Positions 45,384 through 54,607 of a stretch of DNA of 64,000 nt are shown here, piece by piece; within the stretch, counting starts at the first letter, position 1, and every line of letters begins with the position of its first letter. Both the position numbers and the translations under genes were made by a program. The stretch is from Burkholderiales bacterium (GTDB taxonomy: Bacteria > Pseudomonadota > Gammaproteobacteria > Burkholderiales > Usitatibacteraceae), in NCBI GenBank assembly GCA_019634955.1, contig JAHCAK010000024.1, positions 1-64,000 of the forward strand, read 5' to 3'. Below the pieces are notes generated by a model. It worked only from the letters and a program-made list of their open reading frames with translations, made no database searches and was not told the origin of the DNA.

Positions 45384-45717
45384 GGGGGCCGGGAGGGAGC
45401 TGCGGCGGGGCCGGCACCGGGGCGGGTGGGGACGCCGGCACGGGGGGGGCAGCCGGGACGGGGGCGGCCACGGGCGCCGCCGCGAGGGCCTTGCGCAGCC
45501 GCGCGGCCTCGCGGCGCTGGCGCACCACCGTGGGAAGCCACGCCGTGAGCCCGATCACCACGCCCGCCACGAAGGCGACGAGCACCACGAAGACGAGCGG
45601 CGCCTGCCAGGACTGCTCGGGCAGGCCGTGCAGCGTCACCGGCTGGCTGTTCCTCACCGCGAACCAGACGAGGACCAGCACGATCGCGATGCGGAGGATC
45701 CAGGCGAGCGCTTGCAT
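45373..45717 (-). CDS. lapA: LPS assembly protein A (LapA domain)
   Basis: The 114-residue protein has two membrane helices (about residues 5-20 and 40-62), the conserved NSQPVTLHGLP loop between them, a short coiled-coil RQRREAARLRKAL segment and an Ala/Pro-rich tail. It is the usual partner of LapB. The gene begins only 31 bp after the T-tract of the ihfB terminator, leaving little room for its own promoter. Confidence 0.88.
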   Translation of the reverse strand: MQALAWILRIAIVLVLVWFAVRNSQPVTLHGLPEQSWQAPLVFVVLVAFVAGVVIGLTAWLPTVVRQRREAARLRKALAAAPVAAPVPAAPPVPASPPAPVPAPPQLPPGPHGI

Positions 45718-45748
45718 GGTCGTGGTCGTTGGCTGGCGGGCGCGGGCG

Positions 45749-45783
45749 AAAAAAAAGCGGCAGGGGAGATTCTACCCTGCCGC
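45749..45783 (-). terminator. Rho-independent terminator after ihfB
   Basis: On the minus strand GCGGCAGGG and CCCTGCCGC form a perfect 9-bp stem around a 9-base loop (containing TAGAAT), followed at once by eight T residues. It lies between the ihfB stop and the lapA start and should end the cmk/rpsA-ihfB transcript. Confidence 0.9.
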
Positions 45784-45811
45784 CCGGTCCTTTCGCCCCT
45801 TCCGGGGCGCC

Positions 45812-46096
<285 letters not shown>

Positions 46097-46153
46097 GGCG
46101 TGAGAGTCTCCCCCTTGCATTGGCTGCCGGCTCCGGTCCGGTCGATCGCCGCG

Positions 46154-47869
46154 TTATTCCTTCGACCCGCTGCCGAGCTTGGCCTTGAGCAGGGCGCCGA
46201 GGTTCGTGGTGCCCGCGCTGGCGTTCGACTCGGCGGCCATCTTCTGCAGCGCGGCCGACTCCTCGGCGGCGTCCTTGGCCTTGATCGAGAGGTTGATGGA
46301 GCGGTTCTTGCGGTCGATGTTGACGATCACGGCCTCGATCTCGTCGCCTTCCTTGAGGTGGGAGCGGACGTCCTCGACGCGGTCGCGGGAGATCTCGGAG
46401 GCGCGCAGGTAGCCCTCGACGTCCTTCTCGAGCTCGACCACGGCGCCCTTGGGCTCCACGGAGACGACCGTGCCCTTCACGATGTTGCCCTTGTCGTGCA
46501 CGGTGACGTAGTTGCCGAACGGGTCGCCCTCGAGCTGCTTGATGCCGAGCGAGATGCGCTCGCGCTCGACGTCGATGGACAGCACCACCGTCTCGACCTC
46601 CTCGCCCTTCTTCATCGCCTTCACGGCTTCCTCGCCGGCGGCGTTCCAGGACAGGTCGGAGAGGTGCACGAGGCCGTCGATGTTGCCCGGCAGGCCGATG
46701 AACACGCCGAAGTCGGTGATGGACTTGATGAGGCCCTTCACCTTGTCGCCCTTCTTGTGGTTCATGGCGAACTCTTCCCACGGGTTCGGCATGCACTGCT
46801 TCATCCCGAGGGAGATGCGGCGGCGGTCCTCGTCGATCTCGAGGATCATGACCTCGACCTCGTCGCCGAGCGACACGACCTTGGCGGGGTGGACGTTCTT
46901 GTTGGTCCAGTCCATCTCGGAGACGTGCACGAGGCCCTCGATGCCGCTCTCGATCTCGACGAACGCGCCGTAGTCGGTGATGTTGGTCACCTTGCCGAAG
47001 AGGCGCGTGCCCTGCGGGTAGCGGCGCGAGATGCCGATCCACGGGTCCTCGCCCAGCTGCTTGAGGCCGAGCGACACGCGGTTCTTCTCGGCGTCGAACT
47101 TGAGGATCTTGGCGGTGACCTCGTCGCCCACCGCGAGGACCTCCGTCGGGTGCTTGACGCGGCGCCAGGCGAGGTCGGTGATGTGCAGCAGGCCGTCGAT
47201 GCCGCCGAGGTCCACGAACGCGCCGTAGTCGGTGATGTTCTTGACGATGCCCTTGACGACCGCGCCTTCCTTGAGGGTCTCCAGGAGCTGCTGGCGCTCG
47301 ACGCCGGCGGTCTCCTCCATCACGGCGCGGCGCGAGACCACGACGTTGTTCCTCTTGCGGTCGAGCTTGATGACCTTGAACTCGAGCTCCTTGCCCTCGA
47401 AATGCGAGGTGTCCTTCATCGGGCGCAGGTCGACGAGCGAGCCGGGCAGGAAGGCGCGGATGCCGTTCACCATGACGGTGAGGCCGCCCTTCACCTTGCC
47501 GGACACGACGCCGGAGATGATCTTGCCGGTCTCGAGCGCATTGTCGAGATCGGACCAGGCCGCGAGCTTCTTGGCCTTCTCCCGCGAGAGCTTGGTCGCG
47601 CCGAAGCCGTCCTCGAGGGCCTCGATGGCCACGGAGACGAAGTCGCCCGGCTTGACCTCGAGCTCGCCGCGGTCGTTCTTGAATTCCTCGGTGGAGATTG
47701 CGCTTTCGGACTTCAGTCCCGCGTTGACGATCACGACGTTCGGATCGACCGAGATGACTTCGGCGGTGATGACCTCGCCCGAGCGCATTTCCTGGCGGGT
47801 GAGGCTCTCCTCGAAGAGGGCGGCGAAGCTTTCGGTGGCGGGGGTGGGGTTGGTGGATTGGGACAGCAT
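46154..47869 (-). CDS. rpsA: 30S ribosomal protein S1
   Basis: The 571-residue protein is built of six S1 (OB-fold) domains. The third to sixth share the pattern [24 protein letters not shown] and repeated SLGxKQL linkers, for example [13 protein letters not shown] and [13 protein letters not shown]. It binds mRNA on the small ribosomal subunit and unfolds structured leaders. The ATG at 47869 has no Shine-Dalgarno-like sequence (the preceding bases are CAGGCTCCCACC) but is preceded by three hairpins, a situation known for E. coli rpsA. Confidence 0.96.
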   Translation of the reverse strand: MLSQSTNPTPATESFAALFEESLTRQEMRSGEVITAEVISVDPNVVIVNAGLKSESAISTEEFKNDRGELEVKPGDFVSVAIEALEDGFGATKLSREKAKKLAAWSDLDNALETGKIISGVVSGKVKGGLTVMVNGIRAFLPGSLVDLRPMKDTSHFEGKELEFKVIKLDRKRNNVVVSRRAVMEETAGVERQQLLETLKEGAVVKGIVKNITDYGAFVDLGGIDGLLHITDLAWRRVKHPTEVLAVGDEVTAKILKFDAEKNRVSLGLKQLGEDPWIGISRRYPQGTRLFGKVTNITDYGAFVEIESGIEGLVHVSEMDWTNKNVHPAKVVSLGDEVEVMILEIDEDRRRISLGMKQCMPNPWEEFAMNHKKGDKVKGLIKSITDFGVFIGLPGNIDGLVHLSDLSWNAAGEEAVKAMKKGEEVETVVLSIDVERERISLGIKQLEGDPFGNYVTVHDKGNIVKGTVVSVEPKGAVVELEKDVEGYLRASEISRDRVEDVRSHLKEGDEIEAVIVNIDRKNRSINLSIKAKDAAEESAALQKMAAESNASAGTTNLGALLKAKLGSGSKE

Positions 47870-47896
47870 GGGTGGGAGCCTGGACTTTCGTTTCGG

Positions 47897-47953
47897 CACG
47901 GCCTCGCGGCCGTGGCAGGTTGGCGGAAAAGCCAATCGGGAAGAGCCTTCCCG
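47897..47953 (-). promoter_or_regulatory. Three-hairpin leader of rpsA
   Basis: Reading upstream from the rpsA start there are three short, near-perfect stem-loops: 47897-47914 (7-bp stem, GCGA tetraloop), 47920-47935 (5-bp stem) and 47937-47953 (7-bp stem, three-base loop). They lie 28-84 bases before the ATG, and no Shine-Dalgarno sequence is present. The arrangement recalls the structured leader used for S1 autocontrol in enterobacteria. That role here is inferred. Confidence 0.5.
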
Positions 47954-48036
47954 GACCGCGCGCGGGGCGCGAAGCCGCGGGACCACCTAACCGATTGACA
48001 CCCTTGGGCTTTTGGCCCCGTCAGGGAGAAAGGAAA

Positions 48037-48705
48037 CTATGCCCCGGCACGCTCCCGGTACCACGCCAGCACCTGCCCGACCGCCTGGTCGATGGTGAGC
48101 CGCGTCGTATCGAGAAAAACCGCGTCGGGATAATGCCTTAGCGGCGCCACGGGCCTCGCGCTGTCGCGCGCGTCCCGCTGCCGCAGTTCCTCCACAACGT
48201 CCGCCATTTTTGCACACATTCCCTTTTCCATCAACTGCTTATGGCGGCGCTCGGCGCGGGTGGCCACGTCGGCCGTGAGGAACACCTTCAGCGTGGCGTC
48301 CGGGAACACCACGGAGCCCATGTCGCGGCCGTCGGCCACGAGCCCGGGCCCCTCGCGAAATGCCCGCTGGCGCGCGAGCAGCGCCTCGCGGACTGCGGGG
48401 CTGGCGGCCACGCGGGAGGTCGCCGCGCTCACGGCCTCCGTGCGCACGGCCTCGGTCACGTCCTCGCCTTCGAGCCACAACTTCCCGTCGCGAAAGGCGA
48501 TTTCCAGGTCCCGGGCGATGGTGGCCAGCGCTTCGGCGTCCTCCAGCGGCGCGCCGCGGCGCAGGGCCTGCAGCGTGGCCACGCGGTAGAGCACCCCGCT
48601 GTCGAGGTAGCGGAAGCCCAGGGCGGCGGCCACGCGCTCGGCGACCGTGCCCTTCCCCGAGGCCGAGGGCCCATCGATCGCGATGACCGGCGTGTGATTG
48701 TTCAT
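48037..48705 (-). CDS. cmk: Cytidylate kinase
   Basis: The 222-residue P-loop kinase has [18 protein letters not shown] at the N-terminus, [11 protein letters not shown], and the late [15 protein letters not shown] region of bacterial CMP kinases. It phosphorylates CMP and dCMP. It precedes rpsA, as usual. It is separated from aroA by an antisense DUF2061 gene, so it needs its own promoter, presumably in the AT-rich stretch 48711-48740. Confidence 0.96.
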   Translation of the reverse strand: MNNHTPVIAIDGPSASGKGTVAERVAAALGFRYLDSGVLYRVATLQALRRGAPLEDAEALATIARDLEIAFRDGKLWLEGEDVTEAVRTEAVSAATSRVAASPAVREALLARQRAFREGPGLVADGRDMGSVVFPDATLKVFLTADVATRAERRHKQLMEKGMCAKMADVVEELRQRDARDSARPVAPLRHYPDAVFLDTTRLTIDQAVGQVLAWYRERAGA

Positions 48706-48792
48706 GGCTATTTATCTGATAATTTTAATTGTCTTGAACTATTGACCGGCGATTCCCATCATCCTGTCATGAACCCCGACAAGGAGCAGGCC
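48706..48792. promoter_or_regulatory. AT-rich divergent promoter region between cmk and the DUF2061 gene
   Basis: The segment 48709-48745 is by far the most AT-rich stretch of the neighbourhood (TATTTATCTGATAATTTTAA). On the minus strand hexamers such as TTCAAG and GATAAA with a 16-bp spacer could serve cmk; on the plus strand TTGACC at 48743 could be a -35 for the DUF2061 gene. Exact elements are uncertain. Confidence 0.4.
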
Positions 48793-49047
48793 ATGGCCAA
48801 GACCCTCACCTTCGCCGCCGTCCACATGGGCGTCGCGTTCGCCGTCGGCTACGCGTTGACCGGCAGCGTCGCCGTCGGCGGAGCGCTCGCGCTCGTCGAG
48901 CCCCTCGTCAACACGGTGGCCTACCACTTCCACGAAAAGGCCTGGGGCCGGTGGGGCGCCGCGCGTCAGGCGACCACGCGCGCCCACGCCTCGAAGAACC
49001 CGGGAAAGGTCTTCGAGACGCACCCCGGGTCGTTGATGCGCACCTGA
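48793..49047 (+). CDS. DUF2061 small membrane protein
   Basis: The 84-residue protein's first 55 residues are a typical DUF2061 domain: [51 protein letters not shown], with two membrane helices. The domain is usually complete at HEKAWGR. The last 27-30 residues are encoded antisense to the end of aroA and look like accidental read-on. AGGAG lies six bases before the ATG at 48793, which is preferred over the ATG at 48769. Function unknown. It splits the normally contiguous aroA-cmk pair. Confidence 0.75.
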   Translation: MAKTLTFAAVHMGVAFAVGYALTGSVAVGGALALVEPLVNTVAYHFHEKAWGRWGAARQATTRAHASKNPGKVFETHPGSLMRT

Positions 49048-50270
49048 ACGGGCCCGAAGGCGGCGAGCGCGAAGCTCATGGCCATGCGGTGGTCGTCGTA
49101 AGTATCGACGGTCGCGCGCGCGACGGCTGGGCGGCCCGCGACGAAGCCCGGCGGCGGCGTGACGGCGAGGAAGTCGGCGCCCTCCTCCACCTGCGCCCCG
49201 AATTTCCCCAGCTCGGTGGCCATGGCCGAGAGGCGATCCGTCTCCTTCACGCGCCAGCTCGCGATGTTGCGAAGCCGCGACGGCCCGGTGGCGAAGAGCG
49301 CCAGCACCGCGGCGGTCATGGCGGCGTCGGGGATCTCGTTCAGGTCGGCGTCCAGCGGCAACAGCGGCGCCCGGCCCGAGACCTCGATCCAGTCCTCGCC
49401 CATCACCACCGTGCCGCCCATCGCCTCGATCACCTCGGTGAAGCGGACGTCTCCCTGGAGCGCCCCGCGCCCGACGCCTTCGACCCGCAGCGGCCCGCCG
49501 CCGAGCAGGCCGGCCGCGAGGAAATAGGACGCCGACGACGCATCGCCTTCCACGGCGACCTCGCCGGGGGAACGGTAGCGCGCGCCGGCGGGCACCACGA
49601 ACGCCCCCCAGCCCTCGCGCGCGACCTCGACCCCGAAGCGCCGCATCAGCGCGAGCGTCATCTCCACGTACGGCTTCGAGATCAGGTCGCCTTCGACCTC
49701 GAGGCGCACGCCGCCGCCGGTGGCGCCCAGCGCGAGGAGCAGCCCGGTGAGGTACTGGCTGGACACGGTGCCGCGAACGCGCACGGTGGCGCCGGCGCCG
49801 CCCTCGCGCGGCGCGATGGCGAGGGGCGGGAAGCCCGCGCTCGCCTCGTAGCCGATGCGCGCGCCGGCCTGCCGCAGCGCATCCACGAGGTCGCCGATGG
49901 GCCGCTCGTGCATGCGCGGCACCCCGTGCAGCCGGTAGCGGCCGTCGCCCAGCGCGAGCACGGCGGTGAGCGAGCGGAAAGCGGTGCCGGCATTGCCGAG
50001 AAAGAGCGAGGCCTCCTTCACCGGGAAGCCGTCCGGCGCGCCCGTCACCAGCCACTCGCCCGCTTGCGCCCCCGGCACCAGCGCGACGCCGAGGCGGCGA
50101 AGGGCCTCGATCATCACGCGCGTGTCGTCGGAGTCGAGGAGCCCGCGCAGGCGCGTGACGCCCTCGGCCAGCGCCGCCAGCAGGAGCGTGCGGTTGGAAA
50201 TGCTCTTCGAGCCCGGCAGCCGCATCGTGCCGGCGGCGCGGGTCGCGTGCCGGAGGTCCAGGTGGTCCAT
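48966..50270 (-). CDS. aroA: 3-phosphoshikimate 1-carboxyvinyltransferase (EPSP synthase)
   Basis: The 434-residue enzyme of the shikimate pathway has [18 protein letters not shown] at the N-terminus, [12 protein letters not shown] (the PEP/glyphosate-site GNAGT), [13 protein letters not shown], and [11 protein letters not shown] near the C-terminus. It condenses shikimate 3-phosphate with PEP. It begins six bases after the tyrA stop. The first catalytic loop has the GNAGTAFR sequence of class I, glyphosate-sensitive enzymes. The final 82 bp overlap the antisense DUF2061 gene. Confidence 0.96.
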   Translation of the reverse strand: MDHLDLRHATRAAGTMRLPGSKSISNRTLLLAALAEGVTRLRGLLDSDDTRVMIEALRRLGVALVPGAQAGEWLVTGAPDGFPVKEASLFLGNAGTAFRSLTAVLALGDGRYRLHGVPRMHERPIGDLVDALRQAGARIGYEASAGFPPLAIAPREGGAGATVRVRGTVSSQYLTGLLLALGATGGGVRLEVEGDLISKPYVEMTLALMRRFGVEVAREGWGAFVVPAGARYRSPGEVAVEGDASSASYFLAAGLLGGGPLRVEGVGRGALQGDVRFTEVIEAMGGTVVMGEDWIEVSGRAPLLPLDADLNEIPDAAMTAAVLALFATGPSRLRNIASWRVKETDRLSAMATELGKFGAQVEEGADFLAVTPPPGFVAGRPAVARATVDTYDDHRMAMSFALAAFGPVQVRINDPGCVSKTFPGFFEAWARVVA

Positions 50271-50276
50271 GTCAGC

Positions 50277-51164
50277 TCACTCGTCGGCCTGGCTGCGGCG
50301 CCCGCCGGGCCAGGCGCGCCGCGCGTTGCGCGCCTCGGTCATCAGGCGCTGCAACCCCGGCCCGTCGCCGCGGGCCACCAGCTCGCGGAACACCGCCACG
50401 CGCGCGCCGTAGCGGTCGATCTCCTCGAGCAGCGCCTCGCGGTTGGCGAGCGCGATGTCGCGCCACATCTCCGGCGAGCTCGCGGCGATGCGCGTGAAGT
50501 CGCGGAAGCCCCCGGCGGCGAAGCCGAGCAGCTCGGCCGCGTCCGGGCGCGAGACGATCTCCGAGACGAGCGCGAAGGCGAGCAGGTGCGGCAGGTGGCT
50601 CACCGAGGCGAAGATGCGGTCGTGGGCCGCGGCCGGCATCTCCGTCACGCGCGCCCCGCACGCTTCCCAGCAGGCGCGCACGAGCGCGGTGGCCTCGGGC
50701 GCGGTCGCTGCCTCCGGCGTGAGCACGACGCGCGCGCCGCGGAAGAGGTCGGGCACGGCCGCGTCCACGCCGCTCGCCTCGCGGCCGGCGATCGGGTGCC
50801 CCGGCACGAAGCGCGCGAACCCGGCGCGCAGCTCCTGCGCGGCCGTCGCGACGATGTCCGCCTTCGTGCTGCCCGCGTCCGTCACCACCGCGTCGGGGCC
50901 GAGCCCCAGCGCCACGTCGTGCAGCACCGGGCCGATCGCGCGCACCGGCACGGCCACGAGGACGAGGTCGGCACGGGAAGCGGCCTCCGAGGCCGAGTCG
51001 GCGGCGGTGTCGATGACGCCCAGCGCGGCCGCGCGCTCGAGCGCCTGCCGGTCGCGGTCGACGCCGACGATGCGCGAGACTGCGCCCGCCTTGCGCAGCG
51101 CCAGCGCGAACGAGCCCCCGATGAGGCCCACGCCGACGACGGCCACCGACTTCAGGCGGCGCAC
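50277..51164 (-). CDS. tyrA: Prephenate dehydrogenase
   Basis: The 295-residue NAD(P)-dependent enzyme has an N-terminal VAVVGVGLIGGSFALAL Rossmann motif, SGVDAAVPDLFRG and PGHPIAGREASG, SHLPHLLAFAL helix and FAAGGFRDFTRIA. It oxidises prephenate (or arogenate) toward tyrosine and lacks a chorismate mutase domain, which is carried instead by PheA. It lies ten bases after hisC. Confidence 0.94.
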   Translation of the reverse strand: MRRLKSVAVVGVGLIGGSFALALRKAGAVSRIVGVDRDRQALERAAALGVIDTAADSASEAASRADLVLVAVPVRAIGPVLHDVALGLGPDAVVTDAGSTKADIVATAAQELRAGFARFVPGHPIAGREASGVDAAVPDLFRGARVVLTPEAATAPEATALVRACWEACGARVTEMPAAAHDRIFASVSHLPHLLAFALVSEIVSRPDAAELLGFAAGGFRDFTRIAASSPEMWRDIALANREALLEEIDRYGARVAVFRELVARGDGPGLQRLMTEARNARRAWPGGRRSQADE

Positions 51165-51174
51165 GCGACGGCCC

Positions 51175-52275
51175 TCAGCGCCCCAGCGCGCGGGCGAGCG
51201 CCGCGAGGAAGCGCTCGTTCTGAGCCGCGGTGCCGACCGTCACGCGCAGGTGTTCGGGCATGCCGTAGCCGGCCACGGGCCGGACGATCACGCCATCGCG
51301 CAGGAGCGCCCCGTAGACGCGCGCGGCGTCGCCCACGCGCACGGCGACGAAGTTGCCGGCCGAGGGAATGTATTCCAGGCCGAGCTTCGCGAAGCCGCGC
51401 CCGAGCTGCTCGAGCCCCTCGGCGTTCACGCGCCGGCTCTCGGCGATGAAGGCGTCGTCGTCCAGCGCCGCGCAGGCCGCCACCATGGCGAGGTGGTTCA
51501 CGTTGAAGGGCTGGCGCACGCGGTTCATGAGCTCGGCCACCTCGGGATGCGCGAGCCCGAAGCCCACGCGCAGGCCGGCGAGCCCGTAGGCCTTGGAGAG
51601 CGTGCGCGACACGACGAGGTTGGGAAAGGCGCCGAGCCATCCCGCCGTGGGCGAGCGCCGCTCGTCGGGCAGGTACTCGCCGTAGGCCTCGTCCAGCACG
51701 ACGAGCGCCGTGGCCGGCACGCGCGAGACGAACGCGCGGACGGCGTCCCACGGCAGGAAGGTGCCGGTGGGGTTGTTGGGGTTGGCGATGAAGACGATCT
51801 TCGTGTCGGGGCGGATGGCGGCGGCCATCGCCTCGAGGTCGTGCCCGTAGTCCTTCGCCGGGACCTCGATGCCGCGCGCGCCCACCGCCTTCACCACGAG
51901 CGGGTAGACCATGAAGGCGTGCCGCGAGAAGACGGCGGAATCGGCCGGCGTGAGGAAGGCGCGCGCCGCGAGCTCCAGCACGTCGTTGGAGCCGTTGCCG
52001 AGCACGATGTTCTCCGGGCGCACGCCGAGCTTCGCCGAGATGGCGGCCTTCAGGTCGTGCCCGCTGCCGTCGGGGTACCAGGCGAGGTCGCCCAGCGCCC
52101 CCCGGAGCGCCGCGATCGCCTTCGGCGAGGAGCCCAGCGGGTTCTCGTTGGAGGCGAGCTTGAGGATGTCGGCCTCGCGCAGGCCCAGCTCGCGGGCGGT
52201 CTCGGCGATGGGCTTGCCCGGCACGTAGGGGGCGATTTCCCGGACGTGCGCCGGGGCGAGGTCTTTCGGGTGCAT
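51175..52275 (-). CDS. hisC: Histidinol-phosphate / aromatic aminotransferase
   Basis: The 366-residue fold-type I PLP aminotransferase of the HisC family has LASNENPLGSSPKA, NGSNDVLELAARAFL, NPNNPTGTFLP and the Schiff-base Lys in SRTLSKAYGLAGLR. Its position between pheA and tyrA suggests a main role in phenylalanine and tyrosine synthesis; dual use in histidine synthesis is possible. It is 40 bp downstream of pheA. Confidence 0.93.
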   Translation of the reverse strand: MHPKDLAPAHVREIAPYVPGKPIAETARELGLREADILKLASNENPLGSSPKAIAALRGALGDLAWYPDGSGHDLKAAISAKLGVRPENIVLGNGSNDVLELAARAFLTPADSAVFSRHAFMVYPLVVKAVGARGIEVPAKDYGHDLEAMAAAIRPDTKIVFIANPNNPTGTFLPWDAVRAFVSRVPATALVVLDEAYGEYLPDERRSPTAGWLGAFPNLVVSRTLSKAYGLAGLRVGFGLAHPEVAELMNRVRQPFNVNHLAMVAACAALDDDAFIAESRRVNAEGLEQLGRGFAKLGLEYIPSAGNFVAVRVGDAARVYGALLRDGVIVRPVAGYGMPEHLRVTVGTAAQNERFLAALARALGR

Positions 52276-52315
52276 TTTCGGGGAGGCCTGCGGCGCGGGC
52301 GCCTTGCGGGCGCGG

Positions 52316-53383
52316 CTAGAGGACGGCCATCGGGTAGGAGCCGAGCACCTTGAGGTAGCCGGCGATGCCGCCCACCTCCTCGAGCGCGGCGGCGACGTTG
52401 GCGTCGTCCCGGTGGCCTTCGATGTCGACGAAGAAGAGGTATTCCCAGAGCGCGACCTTGGAAGGCCGCGACTCGAACTTGGTCATCGAGACGCCGCGCG
52501 TGGCGAACGGCGTGAGCATCTCGTAGACGGCGCCCGCGCGGTTCCTCGCCGAGAGCACGAGGGAGGTGCGGTCGTGCCCCGAGGGCTTCGGCTCGTAGTC
52601 GCCGAGGATGAGGAAGCGCGTCGTGTTGTTGGGCTCGTCCTCGATGTTGGAGGCGAGGATCGCGAGCCCGTAGTGCTCGGCGGCGCGGTCGCCCGCCACC
52701 GCGGCGTTGCCCGGCTCCTCGGCGGCGCGGCGCGCGGCCTCCGCGTTGCTCGCCACCGCCACGCGCTCGGCCTCGGGGACGTTCGCGTTCAGCCACTCGT
52801 GGCACTGCGCGAGCGACTGGCTGTGGGAGTAGATGCGACGGATCGCGGACACGGGGACCGGCTCGCGGGACATCAGGTGGTGGTGGATGCGGACCAGCAC
52901 CTCGCCGCACACCTTCGCCGGCGTCTGCGGCATGAGGTCGAGCGAGCGGCCCACGGCGCCCTCGGTCGAGTTCTCCACCGGCACGACGCCGAAGTCCGCC
53001 GCGCCCGACTCGACGGCGCGGTACACCTCGTCGATCGAGGGCATCGGCCGCGTCACGGCGGCGAGCCCGAAGTGCTTCATGGCCGCGCTTTCGCTGAAGG
53101 TGCCCGGGGGCCCGAGGTAGGCGACGGTGATGGGGCGCTCGAGCGCGAGGCACGCCGACATGATCTCGCGGAAGAGGAAGGCGACCGTCTCGTCGGAGAG
53201 CGGGCCGGGATTCCTCTCCTTCATGCGGCGCAGCACCTCGGCCTCGCGCTCCGGGCGGTAGGCCTGCCCGACCTTGAGCGTGCCGATGGCGCGGGCGTAG
53301 CGCGCGCGCTCGTTGAGGAGCTCGAGGATGCGGTCGTTCACGCGGTCGATCTCGCCGCGCAGGCGGTCCAGCTCGGTCGTCAC
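52316..53383 (-). CDS. pheA: Chorismate mutase / prephenate dehydratase (P-protein)
   Basis: The 355-residue bifunctional protein has an N-terminal AroQ-type chorismate mutase (residues about 1-85: LRGEIDRVNDRILELLNERA, KVGQAYRPEREAEVL), a prephenate dehydratase domain (VAYLGPPGTFSESAA, PVENSTEGAVGRSLD, NNTTRFLILG) and a C-terminal ACT domain (FESRPSKVALWEYLFFVD), where phenylalanine feedback is sensed. The start is GTG overlapping the serA stop (GTGA). Confidence 0.96.
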   Translation of the reverse strand: MTTELDRLRGEIDRVNDRILELLNERARYARAIGTLKVGQAYRPEREAEVLRRMKERNPGPLSDETVAFLFREIMSACLALERPITVAYLGPPGTFSESAAMKHFGLAAVTRPMPSIDEVYRAVESGAADFGVVPVENSTEGAVGRSLDLMPQTPAKVCGEVLVRIHHHLMSREPVPVSAIRRIYSHSQSLAQCHEWLNANVPEAERVAVASNAEAARRAAEEPGNAAVAGDRAAEHYGLAILASNIEDEPNNTTRFLILGDYEPKPSGHDRTSLVLSARNRAGAVYEMLTPFATRGVSMTKFESRPSKVALWEYLFFVDIEGHRDDANVAAALEEVGGIAGYLKVLGSYPMAVL

Positions 53384-54567
53384 CGGGAGGGCTCCTGCGG
53401 CGGGGGCACGCGGCGCACGGAGAGCACGCCCGCGATCCGGGAGAGGCTGCGGAGGACCTCCCCGGACGCCTCGCTGTCGAGGTCGACGAGGGTGTAGGCC
53501 ACCTCCCCCTTGGACTTGTTGACCATGTTGTGGATGTTGAGACCGCTCGCTGCCATCGTAGACGAAATCATCCCGAGCATGTTGGGCACGTTCGCGTTGG
53601 CGATGGCCACGCGGAAGGGCGAGCCGCGCGGCATCTCCACGGACGGGAAGTTGACCGCGTTGCGCACCGTGCCGTCCTCGAGGAAGTCGCGCAGCTGGTC
53701 GATCACCATCGCGGCGCTCGCCTCCTCCGCCTCCTCCGTGGAGGCGCCCAGGTGCGGCAGCGCCACGATCCCGGGTCGCCCCGCGAAGCGCGGGCTGGGG
53801 AAATCGCAGACGTAGGCCTTGAGCCTGCCGTCGCCGACCGCGGCCGCGACCGCCTCCTCGTCGACGATGGCGGCGCGCGAGAAGTTGAGGAGCACGGCGC
53901 CCGGCCTGCAGAGCGCGAGCCGGCGCGCGTCGGCGAGGTGGCGGGTGGATTCCAGCAGCGGCACGTGCAGCGTGATGAAGTCGGCCGCCGCGAAGCACTC
54001 GTCGACGGAAGCGAGGACGCGCACCGGCGAGGGCAGCCGCGCGAGCGTCTCGGGCGTGGCCTTGGGGTCGTGGCCCACGACGCGAAGCCCCAGCGCGTGC
54101 GCCGCCTCCGCCACGAGCCCGCCGATGGCGCCCAGCCCGACCACCGCGAGCGTCTTGCCGCGCACTTCCACGCCGGCGAAGGCCTTCTTGCCGTCCTCCA
54201 CGCGCTTCTCCCAGTCCGGCCCCGGGGCGAGCGCGCGCACGGCGTCGATGGCCGGCACGAGGTTCCTGGCCGCGAGCAGGATCGCGGCCATCACCAGCTC
54301 CTTCACCGCGTTCGCGTTGGCGCCGGGCGCGTTGAAGACGGGGATGCCGCGGCGGCTCATCTCCGCCACGGGGATGTTGTTCACGCCGGCGCCGGAGCGG
54401 GCGACCGCCTTCACGGTCGCGGCGACGGCGGAGGCCTCGAGCGCGTGCGAGCGCAGCAGGATCGCGTCGGGGTCGGCCAGCGCGTGCCCGACCTCGTAGG
54501 CGCCCGCCGGAAACCGGCGCAACGCCTTCGCGGAGATGGCGTTCCAGGTGGCGATGCGAAGAGGCAT
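53380..54567 (-). CDS. serA: D-3-phosphoglycerate dehydrogenase
   Basis: This 395-residue protein has a substrate-binding domain starting LRIATWNAIS, a nucleotide-binding domain with VVGLGAIGGLVAEAA, the catalytic Arg/Glu/His set including LPHLGASTEEAEEA, and a C-terminal ACT domain (NANVPNMLGMISSTMAASG). It catalyses the first step of serine synthesis, and its product goes to the adjacent serC. The ATG at 54567 fits the family N-terminus; an ATG at 54600 would add 11 residues. Neither has a clear ribosome-binding site. Confidence 0.92.
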   Translation of the reverse strand: MPLRIATWNAISAKALRRFPAGAYEVGHALADPDAILLRSHALEASAVAATVKAVARSGAGVNNIPVAEMSRRGIPVFNAPGANANAVKELVMAAILLAARNLVPAIDAVRALAPGPDWEKRVEDGKKAFAGVEVRGKTLAVVGLGAIGGLVAEAAHALGLRVVGHDPKATPETLARLPSPVRVLASVDECFAAADFITLHVPLLESTRHLADARRLALCRPGAVLLNFSRAAIVDEEAVAAAVGDGRLKAYVCDFPSPRFAGRPGIVALPHLGASTEEAEEASAAMVIDQLRDFLEDGTVRNAVNFPSVEMPRGSPFRVAIANANVPNMLGMISSTMAASGLNIHNMVNKSKGEVAYTLVDLDSEASGEVLRSLSRIAGVLSVRRVPPPQEPSR

Positions 54568-54607
54568 CGCGCCCGCGGCGCCCGGCCTGTCCTCGACCAT
54601 GGCGCGG

